Virus record (IMG/VR): IMGVR_UViG_3300031566_000441
Span: 1-21,141 of that record
Reading direction: 5' to 3' (one strand)
Origin: a virus
DNA: 21,141 nt
Shown here: one piece after another, positions 20,050-21,141 of the stretch
Layout of the letters: each line of letters begins with the position of its first letter
How positions within the stretch are numbered: the first letter of the stretch is position 1
Notes under the pieces: model-generated
Database searches by the model: none
What the model saw: the letters and a program-made list of their open reading frames with translations, nothing else
Told to the model about the DNA's origin: nothing
Position numbers and translations under genes: made by a program

Positions 20050-21141
20050 CGATCACAGAATCACCAGCGTTCTCAATGAACGGAGGCAGTAGCCTCGCAA
20101 AGTTGACGATTGCAGCTGGTGGAGCAATCACCGCGACCCTCGACAGCACCAATGGTGTCAAGCGAGTGACGTGGTCCATCATTCGTACCGATGAGACCAC
20201 CACATCTTCGTCCTACACGCTGGTGCAGAGCGGGCCCGTTGGTGAGACCGTCGATTTTAACGCTGCTGGGCTCGGGACAGCTGGTGTTCTTCAGGCTGAG
20301 ATCAACGGCGGCATCGTTCTGTCTACAGACCAGCCTGGCGCAACGACTCGAGCTCAAGCGAAGTTCGTCGTGCTGGCACTGAATGGCCTCGAGGTGTTCG
20401 TCCAAGATGAGGTTGGTGACAAGCAGTCTCCAGACCGCATATCTGACTTCGACTTCGGCGCGGTAGCCCCGCTGAACGTAATGGTCCGAGCTACCACAAC
20501 ACCCGTCAACAGCTCTGACTACAAGGACAGTGTGCACGGGGCTACGTCTGCCGCACTGCCTGCGAACACCCGAACAGGCAACGTGCTTCTCGCGGATGCC
20601 AATGGGGCCCTGCCCAACATCGACACGACGGTAGTCCCCTCGGTTACGAAGCGATACCTGGTCAAGAACGAAGCCCTCGGAGAGAACAACGGCATCTACA
20701 TCCTAGATGATGCCGGGAGCGGGGGCACTCCGTGGCAGATGACGCGCTCCACGGACGCTGACACCGACCCCGAGGTCACCGCAGCAATGCTCGTCCCTGT
20801 GGAGACGGGTGGAACCCTGAACGGGGACCGCATCTTCCAACTTGCGACGGCTGACCCCATTACTGTCAACACTACTGCTCTCACGTTCGTTCTCGGCGGC
20901 GGCGGGGTGGGAGGAGCTGGCTCGGGAGCGGACAATCAGATCGCACGCTGGGACGGGACTACGGACATCCAGGGTAGCGGCATCCTGATCGACGACTCCG
21001 ACAACATGACGGGAGTCACCTCCATCACGATGGGGGCCTCGGCGACTGGCATTCTTCAGCCGGGAGCGGGGCAGGCGCTTCACCTTCGCGATGGCTTCGG
21101 CACAGCACGTTTCACAGTCGATGCTGCAGGCGATACGACCA
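20046..21141 (+). CDS. Tail fibre protein, 5' part (continues past the window)
   Basis: ATG 20046 overlaps the preceding stop (ATGA), and the frame stays open to the window end: 365 codons with no stop. The N-terminal about 115 residues form an Ig-like domain (AITATLDSTNGVKRVTWSII, GPVGETVDFNAAGLGTAGVL). Residues about 179-281 match a common fibre domain: RYLVKNEALGENNGIYILDD, WQMTRSTDADTDPEV, and LATADPITVNTTALTFV. A Gly linker and GADNQIARWDGTTDIQGSGI then lead into a shaft of short beta repeats (DDSDNMTGVTSITMG). This is the usual build of a trimeric side fibre. Its receptor-binding tip lies beyond the window. Confidence 0.85.
   Translation, partial: MTITESPAFSMNGGSSLAKLTIAAGGAITATLDSTNGVKRVTWSIIRTDETTTSSSYTLVQSGPVGETVDFNAAGLGTAGVLQAEINGGIVLSTDQPGATTRAQAKFVVLALNGLEVFVQDEVGDKQSPDRISDFDFGAVAPLNVMVRATTTPVNSSDYKDSVHGATSAALPANTRTGNVLLADANGALPNIDTTVVPSVTKRYLVKNEALGENNGIYILDDAGSGGTPWQMTRSTDADTDPEVTAAMLVPVETGGTLNGDRIFQLATADPITVNTTALTFVLGGGGVGGAGSGADNQIARWDGTTDIQGSGILIDDSDNMTGVTSITMGASATGILQPGAGQALHLRDGFGTARFTVDAAGDTT

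Noticed and set aside
20073-20537. Minus-strand frame of 154 codons opposite the last fibre gene
   Set aside because: The plus strand there is a continuous fibre frame with recognisable fibre domains from 20046 to the window end.
1-21141. CRISPR arrays, tRNA or rRNA genes, insertion sequences, attachment sites, defence genes
   Set aside because: Reading both strands showed no regularly spaced repeats, cloverleaf-like segments, transposase frames or terminal inverted repeats. The repeats seen are protein-domain or low-complexity repeats.

Overview
The window is a tightly packed block of tailed-phage structural genes, all on the + strand. The gene order and recognisable families point to a contractile-tailed (myovirus-type) phage or prophage whose tail module is organised like that of phage Mu. 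The relationship shows in the HK97-fold capsid, the gp36-like (DUF1320) neck protein, the gpL-like sheath and tube, a chaperone pair, the tape measure, the gpN-like and gpP-like proteins, the gp45-like spike, the gp46/47/48-like baseplate proteins and the fibres. The host cannot be named from the sequence. G+C looks to be in the mid-50s percent by eye, and nothing host-derived (tRNA, rRNA, integrase) is present.

Layout. 1-135 is the end of a DUF2190-like protein, followed by the major capsid protein (132-1319), a small basic protein (1319-1573) and a DUF1320 neck protein (1573-2067). Two tandem GTA-like spike-base paralogues follow (2067-2336, 2336-2854), the second carrying an inserted domain. 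Next are an unassigned connector-region protein (2854-3651), a fibre-like beta protein (3651-4166) and an Ala/Pro-tailed protein (4176-4616). The tail begins with the sheath (4613-6469) and tube (6471-6842). A UGA plus stem-loop element (6840-6886) precedes two chaperone candidates (6861-7481, 7474-8172), an HK97 gp10-like protein (8072-8407) and the tape measure (8407-10665). The baseplate runs from a gpN-like protein with a LysM-like end (10665-11564) through the hub (11561-12844), an extra protein (12841-13632), the spike (13632-14291), a 36% proline protein (14288-14605), a small protein (14608-14937), gp46-like (14937-15335), gp47/J-like (15335-16900), an extra protein (16900-17409) and gp48-like (17406-18059). 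Fibre and host-contact genes close the window (18056-18967, 18970-20049, 20046 to the end).

Almost every junction is a 1-nt (TAATG/TGATG) or 4-nt (ATGA/GTGA) overlap, which suggests one or a few long transcripts with translational coupling. I found no convincing promoter or intrinsic terminator, and no stretch above 300 bases lacks a gene.

The most unusual items are: (1) a 14-bp stem-loop placed seven bases after the UGA of the tube gene and covering the TTG start of the next gene, which is in the same frame; (2) a lysine-, arginine- and histidine-free proline-rich protein encoded directly after the spike; (3) one small beta domain shared by a head-spike paralogue, the sheath and a baseplate protein; (4) 33 copies of the palindrome CTCGAG, about five times expectation, in all codon phases; and (5) three H-x3-D-x(2,3)-N modules in a late tail protein.
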